In this document: positions 17,857 through 27,394 of the stretch, piece by piece | Numbering within the stretch: position 1 is the stretch's first letter | How the letters are laid out: every line of letters begins with the position of its first letter | From: Nocardioides sp. JQ2195 | Lineage (GTDB): Bacteria > Actinomycetota > Actinomycetes > Propionibacteriales > Nocardioidaceae | NCBI RefSeq assembly: GCF_012272695.1 | Contig: NZ_CP050902.1 | Location: forward strand, 3,906,001-3,970,000 | DNA: 64,000 bases | Direction: 5' to 3' | Program-made: the position numbers and the translations under genes | Notes under the pieces: generated by a model | Database searches by the model: none | What the model was told of the DNA's origin: nothing | Seen by the model: the letters and a program-made list of their open reading frames with translations, nothing else

Positions 17857-18429
17857 ATGACAGTGCACAAGGTCGGCTTCTTGGTCGGCAGCCTCTCGAA
17901 GGACTCGATCAACCGGCGGCTCGCCAACGCCTTGATCCCGCTGGCCCCCGACAACCTCTCGTTCGAGGAGATCCCGATCAAGGACCTCCCTCTCTACAAC
18001 CGTGACCTCGACGGCGACTACCCACCGCCCGCGCGAGCGCTCAAGGAGCAGGTCGCCGGAGTGGACGCCCTGCTGTTCGTCACGCCCGAGTACAACCGCG
18101 ACATCCCCGGTGGGCTGAAGAACGCCATCGACTGGGCCAGCCGTCCGTGGGGCCAGAACTCCTTCTCCCGCAAGCCGTCGGCGGTCATCGGCGCCTCACC
18201 CGGCAACATCGGCACCGCCGTCGCCCAGCAGAACCTGCGCAGCGTGCTGAGCTTCTGCGACTCCCCGCAGATGAACGCTCCCGAGGCCTACATCAAGTTC
18301 ACCGACGGACTCATCACCGATGACGGCACGGTCACCGACGCCGAGACCGAGGAGTTCCTCCGCGGGTTCATGGCCAACTTCGGTGAGTTCGTCACGCGGG
18401 TCCGTGCGGTGATTCCTCCGGAGGAGTGA
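17857..18429 (+). CDS. NADPH-dependent FMN reductase / quinone reductase family protein
   Basis: 190 residues with a flavodoxin-like fold. GSLSKDSINRRLANAL near the N-terminus binds the FMN phosphate, and TPEYNRDIPGGLKNAIDW is the signature of the ChrR/YieF/ArsH-like NAD(P)H:FMN reductases. These enzymes reduce quinones, chromate or azo compounds by two-electron transfer. The ATG is preceded by GGAGG with about 8 nt spacing. A bipartite inverted repeat upstream may control it. Confidence 0.9.
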   Translation: MTVHKVGFLVGSLSKDSINRRLANALIPLAPDNLSFEEIPIKDLPLYNRDLDGDYPPPARALKEQVAGVDALLFVTPEYNRDIPGGLKNAIDWASRPWGQNSFSRKPSAVIGASPGNIGTAVAQQNLRSVLSFCDSPQMNAPEAYIKFTDGLITDDGTVTDAETEEFLRGFMANFGEFVTRVRAVIPPEE

Positions 18430-18430
18430 G

Positions 18431-18862
18431 TCACCGGACCACTTCCCACGGCTCCACCGGCCCCCGGCGTACGTCGAAGACCGGGTGCACCCGAGGGGTG
18501 CGCGCGAGCAGGGCCCGGTGGCGTGCCGGGTCACGCACCTCGAGCTTGGCGAGCAGGTGCTGCCACTCGTGCGCGACCTGGCCGTCGGTGACCGGCATCC
18601 GCAGCGCGTCGTCGCGCGGGGCCACCACCCGCCCGCGGTCGAAGCCGTAGCCCCGCGCGTCGGCCTCGTCGGCGACACCGTGCAGGTAGGTCGCCACGGC
18701 CGTGACCGGATCGTCGGTGGCACGGAACCGGACCAGCTGGGGGTGGTTGCGATAGCCCTGGGTCAGGCCGCGCAGCACCTTCTGCGCCAACAGGGTCTCG
18801 CGCCAGCACGCGACCAGGCCCCGCACGTCCAGCTGATCGGGGTGGAGCGACCAGATCCGCAT
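18431..18862 (-). CDS. pyrimidine dimer DNA glycosylase / endonuclease V family protein
   Basis: 143 residues starting MRIWSLHPDQLDVRGLVACW and containing GYRNHPQLVRF, the signature of the Pyr_excise (T4 endonuclease V-like) family found in many actinobacteria. T4 endonuclease V excises UV-induced cyclobutane dimers using its N-terminal amine. Here residue 2 is Arg, so after Met removal the nucleophile would not be the T4 Thr; repair activity is inferred from family only. TAGGCT lies 6 nt before the ATG. The stop codon lies 1 nt from that of the flavin reductase gene (convergent). Confidence 0.8.
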   Translation of the reverse strand: MRIWSLHPDQLDVRGLVACWRETLLAQKVLRGLTQGYRNHPQLVRFRATDDPVTAVATYLHGVADEADARGYGFDRGRVVAPRDDALRMPVTDGQVAHEWQHLLAKLEVRDPARHRALLARTPRVHPVFDVRRGPVEPWEVVR

Positions 18863-18868
18863 GCCCGG

Positions 18869-18874
18869 AGCCTA
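18869..18874 (-). promoter_or_regulatory. -10 box TAGGCT, leaderless start
   Basis: TAGGCT on the minus strand ends 6 nt before the ATG at 18862 of the endonuclease V-like gene; no ribosome-binding site is seen. Confidence 0.5.
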
Positions 18875-18924
18875 CGAGACCGGCCGCCCCCGGCCGCGGG
18901 AGGTCCGACGCGCAACCCGACCGG

Positions 18925-19398
18925 TCAGATCCAGTCCGGCTCACCGAACGCCTGGATGACCTGCCGGTGCTCCACCCGTGCCCGTGAGCAGGCGCGGCAA
19001 CGCCCCGCCAGCTCCAGGAGCTCGTCGACCGGGCAGGTCGCGGACTCCGTGAGAAGCAGCGTCCGGCTCCCGTCGAAGGTGAGGTTGAGCGCCAGCGCCG
19101 GCGAGGACGCCACACCACTGGGGTCGATGTCGAGGAGTCCTGCGGTGACCGCGTCGTAGGCGGCGCCGAGCACGCCGCCCTTGCGCCTCTCGACGACGAG
19201 GCCACCGTCGAAGGTGTGCAGCACCAGGTCGCCCGACTTCTGCTTGCGTCCACCGACCAACCGGGACCGCAGACCGGCGCGACCGGGGGTCGACGACGAC
19301 GGCCGGACCACGGTGGCACTGCGCTCCCAGAATCCCAGGCCCTGACCGAGGGCGAACTCGTAGGCACGGTGCGTCATGTCGCATCGTGTGTCGGCCAT
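18925..19398 (-). CDS. conserved hypothetical protein with a CxxC pair
   Basis: 157 residues, unrecognised. A basic segment (RLVGGRKQKSG) is followed by a beta-rich middle (LVLHTFDGGLVVERRKGG) and a C-terminal CRACSRARVEH motif that could bind a metal. No signal peptide or membrane helix. Start choice: the ATG at 19398 sits 5 nt after AGGAG, while the GTG three bases earlier is too close to it. Both neighbours run on the same strand, but with gaps of over 60 nt. Confidence 0.65.
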   Translation of the reverse strand: MADTRCDMTHRAYEFALGQGLGFWERSATVVRPSSSTPGRAGLRSRLVGGRKQKSGDLVLHTFDGGLVVERRKGGVLGAAYDAVTAGLLDIDPSGVASSPALALNLTFDGSRTLLLTESATCPVDELLELAGRCRACSRARVEHRQVIQAFGEPDWI

Positions 19399-19462
19399 CA
19401 CACCTCCTGGTCAGGTGGGGTCACGTTAGTTGCATGTGGCACCCATGTCGAGGGACACCGCG

Positions 19463-20734
19463 TCACACGGGATCGGGGCGGGCCAGCCGATAACGGACGA
19501 ACGCAGGTGCCGCCAGCGCTGCCCCGATCGTCAGCACCACCACGAGGATGCCTCCGCCGGCGGCCGCGGTCGCCGTACCGGCCATGGCTGCGGCGCCTCC
19601 GTGGGCGACGTCGGCGATGCGTGGGCCGCCGGCGACCACCACGATGAAGACTCCCTGGAGCCGGCCGCGCACCTCGTCGGAGGCCGCGCTCTGCAGCATG
19701 CTCTGCCGGAACGCCGCCGAGACCATGTCGGCCGCGCCGCCGACCATCAGCATCGCCACCGCACCAGCCAGCATGAGGCCGCCACTGCCGTTCGCGAGAC
19801 CCACGAAGATCCCGAAGAGGGCGATCGCGGCACCCCAGACCAGGATCGCGATGATCACGGCACGTCCCTGGCGCTCCACGCGCGAGACCCAACCGGAGAA
19901 CACGCCCCCGAGAACGGCGCCGGCCGGGATCGCCGCGAAGAGCAACGCGAAGGCGAGCCCACCGTCGGCAGGACCACCGAAGTCGGTGTTGGCCATCTCG
20001 GGGAAGAGGGCGCGGGGCATGCCGAACACCATCGCGATGATGTCGACGACGAAGCTCATCATCAGCACCTTGTGACCGCGAAGGTACCTGAACCCGTCGA
20101 TCACCGACCGCAGCCCGGGTGCCTGGACGACGCCCTCGATCGGCAGCGCGGGCAGCGCCAGCACGGCGAACAGGGTGGCGAACAGGGTCACCGTGTCGAC
20201 CAGGTAGAGCCAGGCGAAGCCGAGCACCGGGATCAGCGCGCCGCCGACCATCGGTCCGGCGATCGCGCCGGCCATGAAGACCGTCATGTTGAGCGAGTTG
20301 GCCGCGGGGAGCAGCCGTGCCGGCAGGATCTTGGGCAGCACCGCGCTCCGAGTCGGCTGGTTGACCGCGAAGAACGCTTGCTGCAGGGAGAACAACCCGA
20401 GCAGCAGCCACACGTCGCGGTTGCCGACGGCGGCCTGCAGGCAGAACAACCCACTGGTCACGATCAGGCCGACCGTGGTGATCATCAGCAGCCGCCGCCG
20501 GTCCACGGCATCGGCGAGCGCACCGCCCCACAGGCCGAACACCACCAGCGGGACCAGGCCGAAGACGCCGGTGAGACCGACGTACGCCGAGGAGCCGGTG
20601 ATCGCGTAGATCTGGGCCGGCACGACGACCACCGTGAGCTGGGCGCCGATGACCGTGATGATGTTCGCGACCCACAGCCGCCGGAAGTGGTCGTTGCGCA
20701 GCGGCTCGGTGTCGGCGACCAGGGCTCTCAGCAC
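19463..20734 (-). CDS. MFS transporter (drug/multidrug efflux-like)
   Basis: 423 residues with about 12 hydrophobic segments. The cytoplasmic loop between helices 2 and 3 reads GGALADAVDRRRLLM, the MFS motif A (GxLxDrxGrr). Loop 8-9 has SGWVSRVERQGR. The family exports drugs or metabolites using the proton gradient; the substrate is unknown. GTG 20734 is preferred because TAGCGT lies 8 nt upstream and the frame further back overlaps the divergent gene. Its promoter is back-to-back with that of the zinc-ribbon SDR, sharing about 40 bp. Confidence 0.85.
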   Translation of the reverse strand: MLRALVADTEPLRNDHFRRLWVANIITVIGAQLTVVVVPAQIYAITGSSAYVGLTGVFGLVPLVVFGLWGGALADAVDRRRLLMITTVGLIVTSGLFCLQAAVGNRDVWLLLGLFSLQQAFFAVNQPTRSAVLPKILPARLLPAANSLNMTVFMAGAIAGPMVGGALIPVLGFAWLYLVDTVTLFATLFAVLALPALPIEGVVQAPGLRSVIDGFRYLRGHKVLMMSFVVDIIAMVFGMPRALFPEMANTDFGGPADGGLAFALLFAAIPAGAVLGGVFSGWVSRVERQGRAVIIAILVWGAAIALFGIFVGLANGSGGLMLAGAVAMLMVGGAADMVSAAFRQSMLQSAASDEVRGRLQGVFIVVVAGGPRIADVAHGGAAAMAGTATAAAGGGILVVVLTIGAALAAPAFVRYRLARPDPV

Positions 20735-20761
20735 GAAGTAGGACGCTACTGGACGGGGGCC

Positions 20762-20767
20762 TACAAT
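20762..20767 (+). promoter_or_regulatory. -10 box TACAAT, leaderless start of the zinc-ribbon SDR
   Basis: TACAAT is a near-consensus -10. It ends exactly 6 nt before the GTG at 20774, and there is no ribosome-binding site. The divergent MFS gene has TAGCGT at 20743-20748 on the other strand. Confidence 0.6.
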
Positions 20768-20773
20768 CTGGCG

Positions 20774-22291
20774 GTGACCAAGCCAGCCGAAGACGCCTCC
20801 CCCACGCGCGAGGCGATCGACCCCGACGAGCTGGCGATCGCGGTCAGGGTGCTCGACCAGCTGCACGAGCTGCCCAGCGACCACCCGGACGTGACCACGG
20901 TCAAGCACGCGGCCTCCCACATGTACAAGGCGCTCAAGCAGACCCGCCGGCTGCGCAAGCGGGCTGCCGAGGCGGCCGCCGACCGGGCCGTCATCGAGTC
21001 CACCGCGACCGGTTCACGCATGCGGATCGACGACGAGACCCAAGGCATCCCGCTGGTCTCGAACACCACGGGTGACTTCGCCGGCGAGCTGCTCAAGCCG
21101 CGTGGCTGCTACATCTGCAAGCGCGACTACACCCTGGTCGACGCCTTCTACCACTGGCTGTGCCCCGACTGCGCCGCGTTCTCCCACACCAAGCGCGACC
21201 AGCGCACCGACCTGTCCGGCAAGCGCGCGCTGCTCACCGGCGGCCGCGCCAAGATCGGCATGTACATCGCGTTGCGGCTGTTGCGCGACGGCGCGCACAC
21301 CACCATCACGACGCGCTTCCCGAAGGACGCCGTACGCCGGTTCTCCGCACTCGAGGACAGTGACGAGTGGCTGCACCGGCTCAAGATCGTCGGCATCGAC
21401 CTGCGCGACCCCACCCAGGTCGTGTCGCTCGCCGAGGACGTGGCCGCCTCCGGGCCGCTCGACATCCTGATCAACAACGCCTGCCAGACCGTGCGCCGGT
21501 CACCGGGCGCCTACAGCCAGCTCGTCGAGATGGAGTCGGCTCCCCTGCCGAGCGACCGCGAGCTCCCGGAGATGGTCTCCTTCGACCGGATCTCCGAGGC
21601 CCACCCGGCCGCGATCGCCGGCGCTCTCGAGCGTGATGCGGTCGCCCAGCACGAAGGTGAGTCGATCGAGCACGCGCGGGCCGCGCACACCGCGGCCTCG
21701 TTGACCGCGTTGGCGCTCTCCGCCGGGAACGCCTCGCTCGAGGCGCACCTGGCCGGGACCGCCGTCGACGCGGGCGGACTGCTGCCCGACACCCAGACCA
21801 ACAACTCGTGGACCCAGGTCGTCGACGAGGTCGACCCCCTGGAGCTGCTCGAGGTGCAGTTCTGCAACTCGATCGCACCGTTCCTGCTGGTCTCCAACCT
21901 GCGCCCGGCAATGCGGGCCGCCGTGGCCGCCGGAGCCCGCCGGGCGTACGTCGTCAACGTGTCGGCGATGGAGGGCCAGTTCTCCCGGCGCTACAAGGGC
22001 GCCGGCCACCCGCACACCAACATGGCGAAGGCCGCGCTGAACATGATGACCCGCACCAGTGCCGGCGAGATGTTCGAGACCGACCAGATCCTGATGACCG
22101 CCGTCGACACCGGTTGGATCACCGACGAGCGCCCCCACCAGGACAAGCTGCGCATCGCCGCCGAGGGGTGGCACGCACCGCTCGACCTGGTCGACGGCGC
22201 GGCCCGGGTCTACGACCCGATCGTGATGGGTGAGGCCGGCGAGGACATCTACGGCTGCTTCGTGAAGGACTTCAAGCCCAGCCCCTGGTGA
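20774..22291 (+). CDS. SDR-domain protein with an inserted four-cysteine zinc ribbon
   Basis: 505 residues, twice the length of a classical SDR. Residues 1-105 are helical and charged. Residues 110-135 hold a CYIC-x14-CPDC zinc ribbon (Cys112, 115, 130, 133). The Rossmann motif TGGRAKIG follows at 155-162, and NNAC sits where SDRs have NNAG. A roughly 110-residue insertion rich in Ala, Glu and His separates this from the catalytic region. The active-site Lys is present (MAKAALNMM) but the Tyr position is Thr (codon 22016-22018). The protein may be a specialised or non-oxidising SDR. GTG 20774 is chosen for the TACAAT box 6 nt upstream. Confidence 0.75.
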   Translation: MTKPAEDASPTREAIDPDELAIAVRVLDQLHELPSDHPDVTTVKHAASHMYKALKQTRRLRKRAAEAAADRAVIESTATGSRMRIDDETQGIPLVSNTTGDFAGELLKPRGCYICKRDYTLVDAFYHWLCPDCAAFSHTKRDQRTDLSGKRALLTGGRAKIGMYIALRLLRDGAHTTITTRFPKDAVRRFSALEDSDEWLHRLKIVGIDLRDPTQVVSLAEDVAASGPLDILINNACQTVRRSPGAYSQLVEMESAPLPSDRELPEMVSFDRISEAHPAAIAGALERDAVAQHEGESIEHARAAHTAASLTALALSAGNASLEAHLAGTAVDAGGLLPDTQTNNSWTQVVDEVDPLELLEVQFCNSIAPFLLVSNLRPAMRAAVAAGARRAYVVNVSAMEGQFSRRYKGAGHPHTNMAKAALNMMTRTSAGEMFETDQILMTAVDTGWITDERPHQDKLRIAAEGWHAPLDLVDGAARVYDPIVMGEAGEDIYGCFVKDFKPSPW

Positions 22292-22360
22292 GCTCACGTC
22301 CGCGGGGCTGTTGTCACTTCGCACGCAACCGGACACCCGCGGAGTGACGTGGACACGGCG

Positions 22361-23407
22361 TTACTCGGGGTCGGGGCTCGGGACGGGGTGGTCGGAGGGG
22401 TCGGGCAGGTCGGGGAGGTCGGCGCGCAGCTTCTCCAGGCGAGCGCGCAACAGCTCGACGCGGTGGGCATTGCCGTGCAGGCCGACGTAGCGCGCACCGA
22501 AGACGGCGAGCAGCGCGTCGTCGAGTCGGCGCACGGCGCCGGCGGGATACTTGTAGCCCATCCGGGCGTCGATCGACTCGGTGTCGATGGAGGTGAGCAG
22601 CCCGGAGAGCTCGTCGAGCGAGGCGATGCCCAGCTCCAGCAGCAGCCCCGAGATCCACGCGTAGTGGTCGGTGCGGGACCAACCCACGTCGGCGTACTGG
22701 GTGCCGAGGAAGGTGGCCAGCTCCTTGGCGTCGATGCGCGGGTCCTGCTCGTCGGTCTCGTCGCGCTCCTCGGTGACCGTGGCCCGGAGGACGTCGCGGA
22801 TCCGGGAGAACTCCTTGTCCGCCAGCTCGATCAGCCCGGCGGCCAGGGTGAAGCGGCGGTCGAGGTCGGGGGCGTGCTCCTCGGGGATCTTGCCCTTGTA
22901 GCGGATGTCGTGCTCGAACTCGGCCCAGGCGTGCTGCAGCACCGTGCGGATCTGGACCGACGCGTTGTGGCCCCGCAGCCGACCCGGGCCGTCGTCCGGC
23001 ACGGTGGCCAGGACGTGGCGGCTCGAGTAGCCGAACCGCCCCTCGTTGGCCGTCTCCTGGCCCAGGTCACGGTCGTCGAGGACCACCAGCTCGTCGCCGA
23101 GCACGTCGGCCACGGCCGCCACGTCGGCGTGCACGTAGGTGATCACCCGGACCCCGATCATGTCGGTGATCTCGGTGAGCGGGTCCTCGTCGTCGGCCAG
23201 CCGCTCGGCCTTGCCGGCGTAGGACGCGACCGACTTGGTGCGTCCGGTGACGCTCAGGTAGTTGATGCCGGCGTCGTCGAGCATGTGGGTGATCAGGCCG
23301 ACATACTGCTTGGTGATCGCCTGCAGGCCCGGCTGCTGCGCGGCGTACTTCTGCACGGCAGCAGAGGCTGCTGGCGTGCGGCCGCGGTGCCGTGGCTTCC
23401 TGGACAT
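22361..23407 (-). CDS. RelA/SpoT nucleotidyltransferase-domain protein (putative small alarmone synthetase)
   Basis: 348 residues. The RelA/SpoT synthetase fold covers about 30-200: GRTKSVASYAGK (substrate Arg/Lys), DMIGVRVITY (metal Asp), GYSSRHVLAT and VQIRTVLQHAWAEFEHDIRYK. There is no HD hydrolase or TGS domain, so it would only synthesise (p)ppGpp or a related product. The GYSSRH element replaces the usual GYRSxH of ppGpp synthetases, so the product may differ. The C-terminal 140 residues are unrecognised. CAGTCT lies 7 nt before the ATG. A second RelA/SpoT-domain gene is 9 kb downstream. Confidence 0.8.
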   Translation of the reverse strand: MSRKPRHRGRTPAASAAVQKYAAQQPGLQAITKQYVGLITHMLDDAGINYLSVTGRTKSVASYAGKAERLADDEDPLTEITDMIGVRVITYVHADVAAVADVLGDELVVLDDRDLGQETANEGRFGYSSRHVLATVPDDGPGRLRGHNASVQIRTVLQHAWAEFEHDIRYKGKIPEEHAPDLDRRFTLAAGLIELADKEFSRIRDVLRATVTEERDETDEQDPRIDAKELATFLGTQYADVGWSRTDHYAWISGLLLELGIASLDELSGLLTSIDTESIDARMGYKYPAGAVRRLDDALLAVFGARYVGLHGNAHRVELLRARLEKLRADLPDLPDPSDHPVPSPDPE

Positions 23408-23456
23408 GCCCCACAGACTGCCAGAACCGGTGGTCGTGTGTGGAGCGACGGTCGGT

Positions 23457-24941
23457 TCAGTCGGACATTCCGCGGACCTGGGAGGCGCGTCCGTGGAGCG
23501 CGGTCAGCAGCGTGGCGAACGCGGTCTCCTCCTTCTCACCCCGGGTGAAGCTGGTCAGGTTGAGCAGCGGCTTCATCCGCTGGCGGGTGGTGGAGTGGGT
23601 GTAGGTGAACTCCCTGAGGCCGTCCTCCCCGTGGATCCGACCGAAGCCGGACTCACCGACACCACCGAACGGCAGCGACGGCACGCCGGCGAAGGCGATC
23701 ACGGAGTTCACCGAGGTCATCCCGGAGCGGAGCCGTCGGGCCAGCTCGGCGCCGCGCTTCTTGCTGTAGACCGCTCCACCGAGGCCGTACCTGCCGCCGT
23801 TGGCCAGCTCGACGGCCTCGTCCATGTCCTTGACCCGGGTCACGGTGACCGTCGGACCGAAGGTCTCCTCCGTGATCGCCAGCGAGTCCTCGGGCACGTC
23901 GACCAGGATCGTCGGCTGGATGAACCGGTCGCCCACCGCTGCCGCGCCACCGATCACCGCACGGCCACCGCGGGACAACGCATCCTCGATGTGGCTGCGC
24001 ACGACACCGACCTGGCTCTCCATCGTCATCGGCCCGAGCTGGGCCCCGACATCGGCTCGCACCCCCGTGCTGGCCTTGGTCAGCTCGGCCAGGAACTCGT
24101 CGTACGCCTGCTCGTGGACGTAGACCCGCTCCACGCCGACACAGGTCTGGCCCGCGTTGGAGAACGCTCCCCAGGCGGCGGCATCGGCCGCCGCCACCAG
24201 GTCGGCGTCGGAGTCGACCAGCATGGCGTCCTTGCCGCCGGCCTCGATGACCACGGGCGTGAGGTTCTCCGCACACGTGGCCATCACCTTCTTCCCGGTC
24301 GCGGCCGAGCCGGTGAAGGCGAGCTTGTCGATGTCGGCGCGGCACAGCTCCGCCCCGGTCGGACCGACGCCGTGGACGCAGGTGAGCAGGCTCTGGTCGG
24401 GCAGCACCTCCGAGAGGCTGTCGGCCAGCCACTGGCCGACCCCGGGCGTGTGCTCACTGGGCTTGAAGACCACCGCGTTGCCGGCCGCGAGAGCATAGAC
24501 GATCGAGCCCATCGGGGTGAAGACGGGGTAGTTCCACGGGCCGATCACCCCGATGACACCGAGCGGCTTGTACTCCTTCTCGGCAATCTGGTTCGACATC
24601 AGCAGCCCGGGGTTGACCTTGCGGCGACCCAGCGTCTTCCTGGCGTGGCCGGCCGCCCAGGCCAGGTGGTCGATGGCCAGACCGATCTCGAGGATCGCGT
24701 CGGCGTGCGGCTTGCCGGTCTCCTCGTGCACGACCTGGGCCAGCTGCGCCATCCGTCGCGTGATGACGCCGCGCCACTGGGCCAGCACGTCCTTGCGGCC
24801 GTCGTACCCGATGGAGACCCACCACGGGAGGAGCGCCCGGGCCCGGTCGACGGCGACCGCGATCGACTCCGCGTCGTCGATGGGGTAGGTGCCGACCACG
24901 TCGCCGGTGATCGGGTTGAGTGATTCGAGCTTGTCGGTCAT
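23457..24941 (-). CDS. NAD(P)-dependent aldehyde dehydrogenase
   Basis: 494 residues of the ALDH superfamily. [10 protein letters not shown] (substrate funnel), [10 protein letters not shown] (cofactor), the general-base Glu in [10 protein letters not shown], and the catalytic Cys in [15 protein letters not shown] are all present, as is EETFGP. It oxidises an aldehyde to the acid. Succinic semialdehyde or a fatty/aromatic aldehyde are possible substrates. It overlaps the upstream GMC alcohol dehydrogenase by four bases (ATGA), so the pair most likely runs alcohol to aldehyde to acid, for instance choline to betaine. Confidence 0.93.
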   Translation of the reverse strand: MTDKLESLNPITGDVVGTYPIDDAESIAVAVDRARALLPWWVSIGYDGRKDVLAQWRGVITRRMAQLAQVVHEETGKPHADAILEIGLAIDHLAWAAGHARKTLGRRKVNPGLLMSNQIAEKEYKPLGVIGVIGPWNYPVFTPMGSIVYALAAGNAVVFKPSEHTPGVGQWLADSLSEVLPDQSLLTCVHGVGPTGAELCRADIDKLAFTGSAATGKKVMATCAENLTPVVIEAGGKDAMLVDSDADLVAAADAAAWGAFSNAGQTCVGVERVYVHEQAYDEFLAELTKASTGVRADVGAQLGPMTMESQVGVVRSHIEDALSRGGRAVIGGAAAVGDRFIQPTILVDVPEDSLAITEETFGPTVTVTRVKDMDEAVELANGGRYGLGGAVYSKKRGAELARRLRSGMTSVNSVIAFAGVPSLPFGGVGESGFGRIHGEDGLREFTYTHSTTRQRMKPLLNLTSFTRGEKEETAFATLLTALHGRASQVRGMSD

Positions 24942-26521
24942 CGGTCCTCCTGGTTGCGGATCAGGTCGGCAGCCTTCTCGCCGATCATGATGGTGGGGGC
25001 GTTGGTGTTGCCGCGCGGCACCATCGGCATCACGCTGGCGTCGACCACCCGGAGGCCGTCGACCCCGCGCACCCGGAGCTCCGGGTCCACGACGGAGCGC
25101 TCGTCGTCTCCCATCGCGCACGTGCCGACCGGGTGGTAGAGCGTCTGCCCCAGCGTGCGGATGTGCTCCACCAGCTGCGTGTTGTCGGGGTCGTCGGTCC
25201 CCGGCATCGCCGGACCCGCGATGAACGAGGCCAGTGGACCGGTGCGCGTGGTCTCGAGCAGTCGCTTGGCCCCGGCCACCATGGCGTCGAGGTCGGCCTG
25301 GTCGTCGAAGTACTTCGGATCGATCTCGGGGTGCCACCGGGGATTGGCCGAGCGGAGCCGGACGTGGCCCCGGCTGGCCACGTTGACCAGCGTCGGCGCG
25401 ACGGTGACCTTGCGGGTGGTGGCCTCGTGCAGGCCGTTGTCCCAGAATCCGCACGGTGCGACGTGGGCCTGCAGGTCCGGGGCGGCCAGGTCGTCGCGGC
25501 TCTTCCAGAAGCCTCCGCCCTCGCCGACGTTGGAGACCAGTGGTCCGGTGCCGCGCGCCTTGGCCCGCACGAAGTTGGACAGGTTGTTGAAGTCGGCCAG
25601 GTCGGTGGTGCCGGTGGTGTGGAAGACCAACGGAACCGCAGGATGGTCATGCAGGTTCTCGCCCACCATGGCCAGGTCGGCCACCACGTCGATGCCGAGC
25701 TCGCGCAGGTGCGCGGCCGGGCCGACGCCGGAGAGCATCAGCAGCTGCGGCGAGTTGATCGCCCCGCCGCTCAGGATGACCTCGCCGTCGACGAAGGCCG
25801 TCTGCGCCCCCTGCGCGGTCAGGTAGGCGACGCCCTTCGCCCGGCCGCCCTCGATCAGCACCCGCTCGGCGAGGGCTCCGGTGCGGATGGTCAGGTTCGG
25901 GCGGTCGGCGGCCGGGTCGAGATAGGCCCGCGCGGTCGAGCAGCGGCGCCCCTTGTGCTGGGTGACCTGGTAGAGCCCCGCCCCCTCCTGCTCGGGCCCG
26001 TTGAAGTCGTCGGTGGGCTTGAAGCCGCTCGCCACCGCGGAGTCGACCCACGCCTCGGTGAGCTCGTGGGTGTAGCGGCGGTCCTCGACGTGGAGCGGAC
26101 CGTCCTGTCCGTGCAGCGGCCCGCCGAGGCGTGCGTTGTTCTCGGCCCTGACGAAGTAGGGCAGCACGTCGTCGTGCCCCCAGCCGGTGGCGCCGTACTC
26201 GTCACGCCAGGTGTCGTAGTCGAGCCGGTTGCCGCGGATGTAGATCATCGCGTTCATCGACGAACAGCCGCCGAGCGCCTTCATCCGCGGCCAGTCGGTG
26301 CGTCGCCCGTGGAGCTGCTTCTGCTCGGCGGTGCGGTAGTTCCAGTCCCAACGCGTCTTGATCAGGGTGGCGAACGCGGCCGGGACCGAGATCTCGTCCG
26401 CATCGGCGGGCGGGCCGGCCTCGAGCAGGAGGACCGTGGTGCCGGGGTCCTCGGTCAGCCGGTTCGCGAGCACGGCGCCGGCGCTGCCGGCACCGACGAT
26501 GACGTAGTCGAAGGTCTCCAC
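24938..26521 (-). CDS. GMC-family FAD alcohol oxidase/dehydrogenase (choline dehydrogenase-like)
   Basis: 527 residues. The FAD-binding [16 protein letters not shown] starts at residue 6; the GMC signatures [18 protein letters not shown] and [18 protein letters not shown] follow. The C-terminal active-site block [11 protein letters not shown] supplies the first catalytic His, and [16 protein letters not shown] closes the FAD site. It oxidises a primary alcohol and passes the aldehyde to the coupled ALDH. The GTG start at 26521 has TAGTCT 7 nt upstream and no ribosome-binding site. BetA-like is the closest description, but substrate is not proven. Confidence 0.93.
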   Translation of the reverse strand: METFDYVIVGAGSAGAVLANRLTEDPGTTVLLLEAGPPADADEISVPAAFATLIKTRWDWNYRTAEQKQLHGRRTDWPRMKALGGCSSMNAMIYIRGNRLDYDTWRDEYGATGWGHDDVLPYFVRAENNARLGGPLHGQDGPLHVEDRRYTHELTEAWVDSAVASGFKPTDDFNGPEQEGAGLYQVTQHKGRRCSTARAYLDPAADRPNLTIRTGALAERVLIEGGRAKGVAYLTAQGAQTAFVDGEVILSGGAINSPQLLMLSGVGPAAHLRELGIDVVADLAMVGENLHDHPAVPLVFHTTGTTDLADFNNLSNFVRAKARGTGPLVSNVGEGGGFWKSRDDLAAPDLQAHVAPCGFWDNGLHEATTRKVTVAPTLVNVASRGHVRLRSANPRWHPEIDPKYFDDQADLDAMVAGAKRLLETTRTGPLASFIAGPAMPGTDDPDNTQLVEHIRTLGQTLYHPVGTCAMGDDERSVVDPELRVRGVDGLRVVDASVMPMVPRGNTNAPTIMIGEKAADLIRNQEDR

Positions 26522-26528
26522 CTCTCGG

Positions 26529-26534
26529 AGACTA
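26529..26534 (-). promoter_or_regulatory. -10 box TAGTCT for the GMC-ALDH operon
   Basis: TAGTCT on the minus strand ends 7 nt before the GTG at 26521. It indicates that the two-gene operon has its own promoter, separate from the methyltransferase gene upstream. Confidence 0.5.
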
Positions 26535-26551
26535 GAGCGCGGTGCCCGCGG

Positions 26552-27343
26552 TCACAATGGCCCGGCCGGGCGCCGGTTCCCGGCCACCACTGAGTCACGG
26601 ATGCTGGCGGTCAGTCCCCGCCGCTCCATGTGCTCCCGCAACGTCGAGGACTGGCGGTCGCTGGCCTCGATGAACACCCAGCCGCCGGGTGCCAACCACT
26701 CCCGCGCACCGTCGACGACCCGTCGGGCGACGTCCAGCCCGTCCTCACCCCCGTCGAGCGTCACGGTCGGCTCGTGGTCGCGGGCCTCTCCCGGGAGCAG
26801 GGCGATCTCCTCGGTCGGGACGTACGGCGTGTTGGCCAGGAGCACGTCGACCCGCCCACGCAGGTCGTCGGGCAGCGCCTCGAACAGGTCACCCTCGTGC
26901 ACGGACCCGGCAGGTCGGGACCACGCCTCGAAGTTGCGCCGTGCGCACGCGACGGCCCGCGGCTCCACGTCGACCGCGTGCAGCTCGTCGATCTCCACCC
27001 GCGCCGCGAACGCCAGCCCCAACGCTCCGGTACCGCAGCACAGGTCGACGACCACCCCGGCTCGTGGCGCCAGGAGGACGGCGCGATCGACGAGCTCCTC
27101 GGTGCGTCGACGAGGCACGAAGACCCCGTCGGAGACGCCGACCCGCAGGCCGCAGAACTCGGCCCAGCCCACCACGTGCTCCAGTGGGTCACCCGCCACC
27201 CGCCGCCCGACCAGGGCCTCGAGGTCGCCACCCTCGTCCGCCGCCTCGAGGAGGACCGCTGCCTCCTCCTCGGCGTACACGCACCCGGCAGCGCGCAGCC
27301 TGGCCACCAGGTCACCTTGCGAGGGTCGTCCGGCGGCATCCAT
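26552..27343 (-). CDS. PrmC-related N5-glutamine methyltransferase-like protein
   Basis: 263 residues. SAM-binding motif I is VVDLCCGTGALGLAFA, preceded by the HemK/PrmC-type FVPRRRTEELVD. The catalytic NPPY of PrmC is NTPY here (LLANTPYVPTEEI). The following RDHEPTVTLDGGEDGLDVARRVV is typical of the actinobacterial PrmC-related family, which is distinct from true PrmC (release factor methylation). Its target is unproven. ATG 27343 is used; ATG 27370 is an in-frame alternative. Confidence 0.85.
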   Translation of the reverse strand: MDAAGRPSQGDLVARLRAAGCVYAEEEAAVLLEAADEGGDLEALVGRRVAGDPLEHVVGWAEFCGLRVGVSDGVFVPRRRTEELVDRAVLLAPRAGVVVDLCCGTGALGLAFAARVEIDELHAVDVEPRAVACARRNFEAWSRPAGSVHEGDLFEALPDDLRGRVDVLLANTPYVPTEEIALLPGEARDHEPTVTLDGGEDGLDVARRVVDGAREWLAPGGWVFIEASDRQSSTLREHMERRGLTASIRDSVVAGNRRPAGPL

Positions 27344-27382
27344 GGCGCCATCATCCCAGCGTGGTGCCATCGTCCGCGGTCG

Positions 27383-27388
27383 TAGTCT
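27383..27388 (+). promoter_or_regulatory. -10 box TAGTCT for the M15 lipoprotein gene
   Basis: TAGTCT ends exactly 6 nt before the ATG at 27395, the recurring leaderless arrangement. Confidence 0.5.
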
Positions 27389-27394
27389 GGATGC

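Noticed and set aside
23457..24941. Naming the aldehyde dehydrogenase gabD or betB
   Set aside because: Conserved catalytic motifs do not separate these substrates, and no adjacent GABA or choline genes decide between them.
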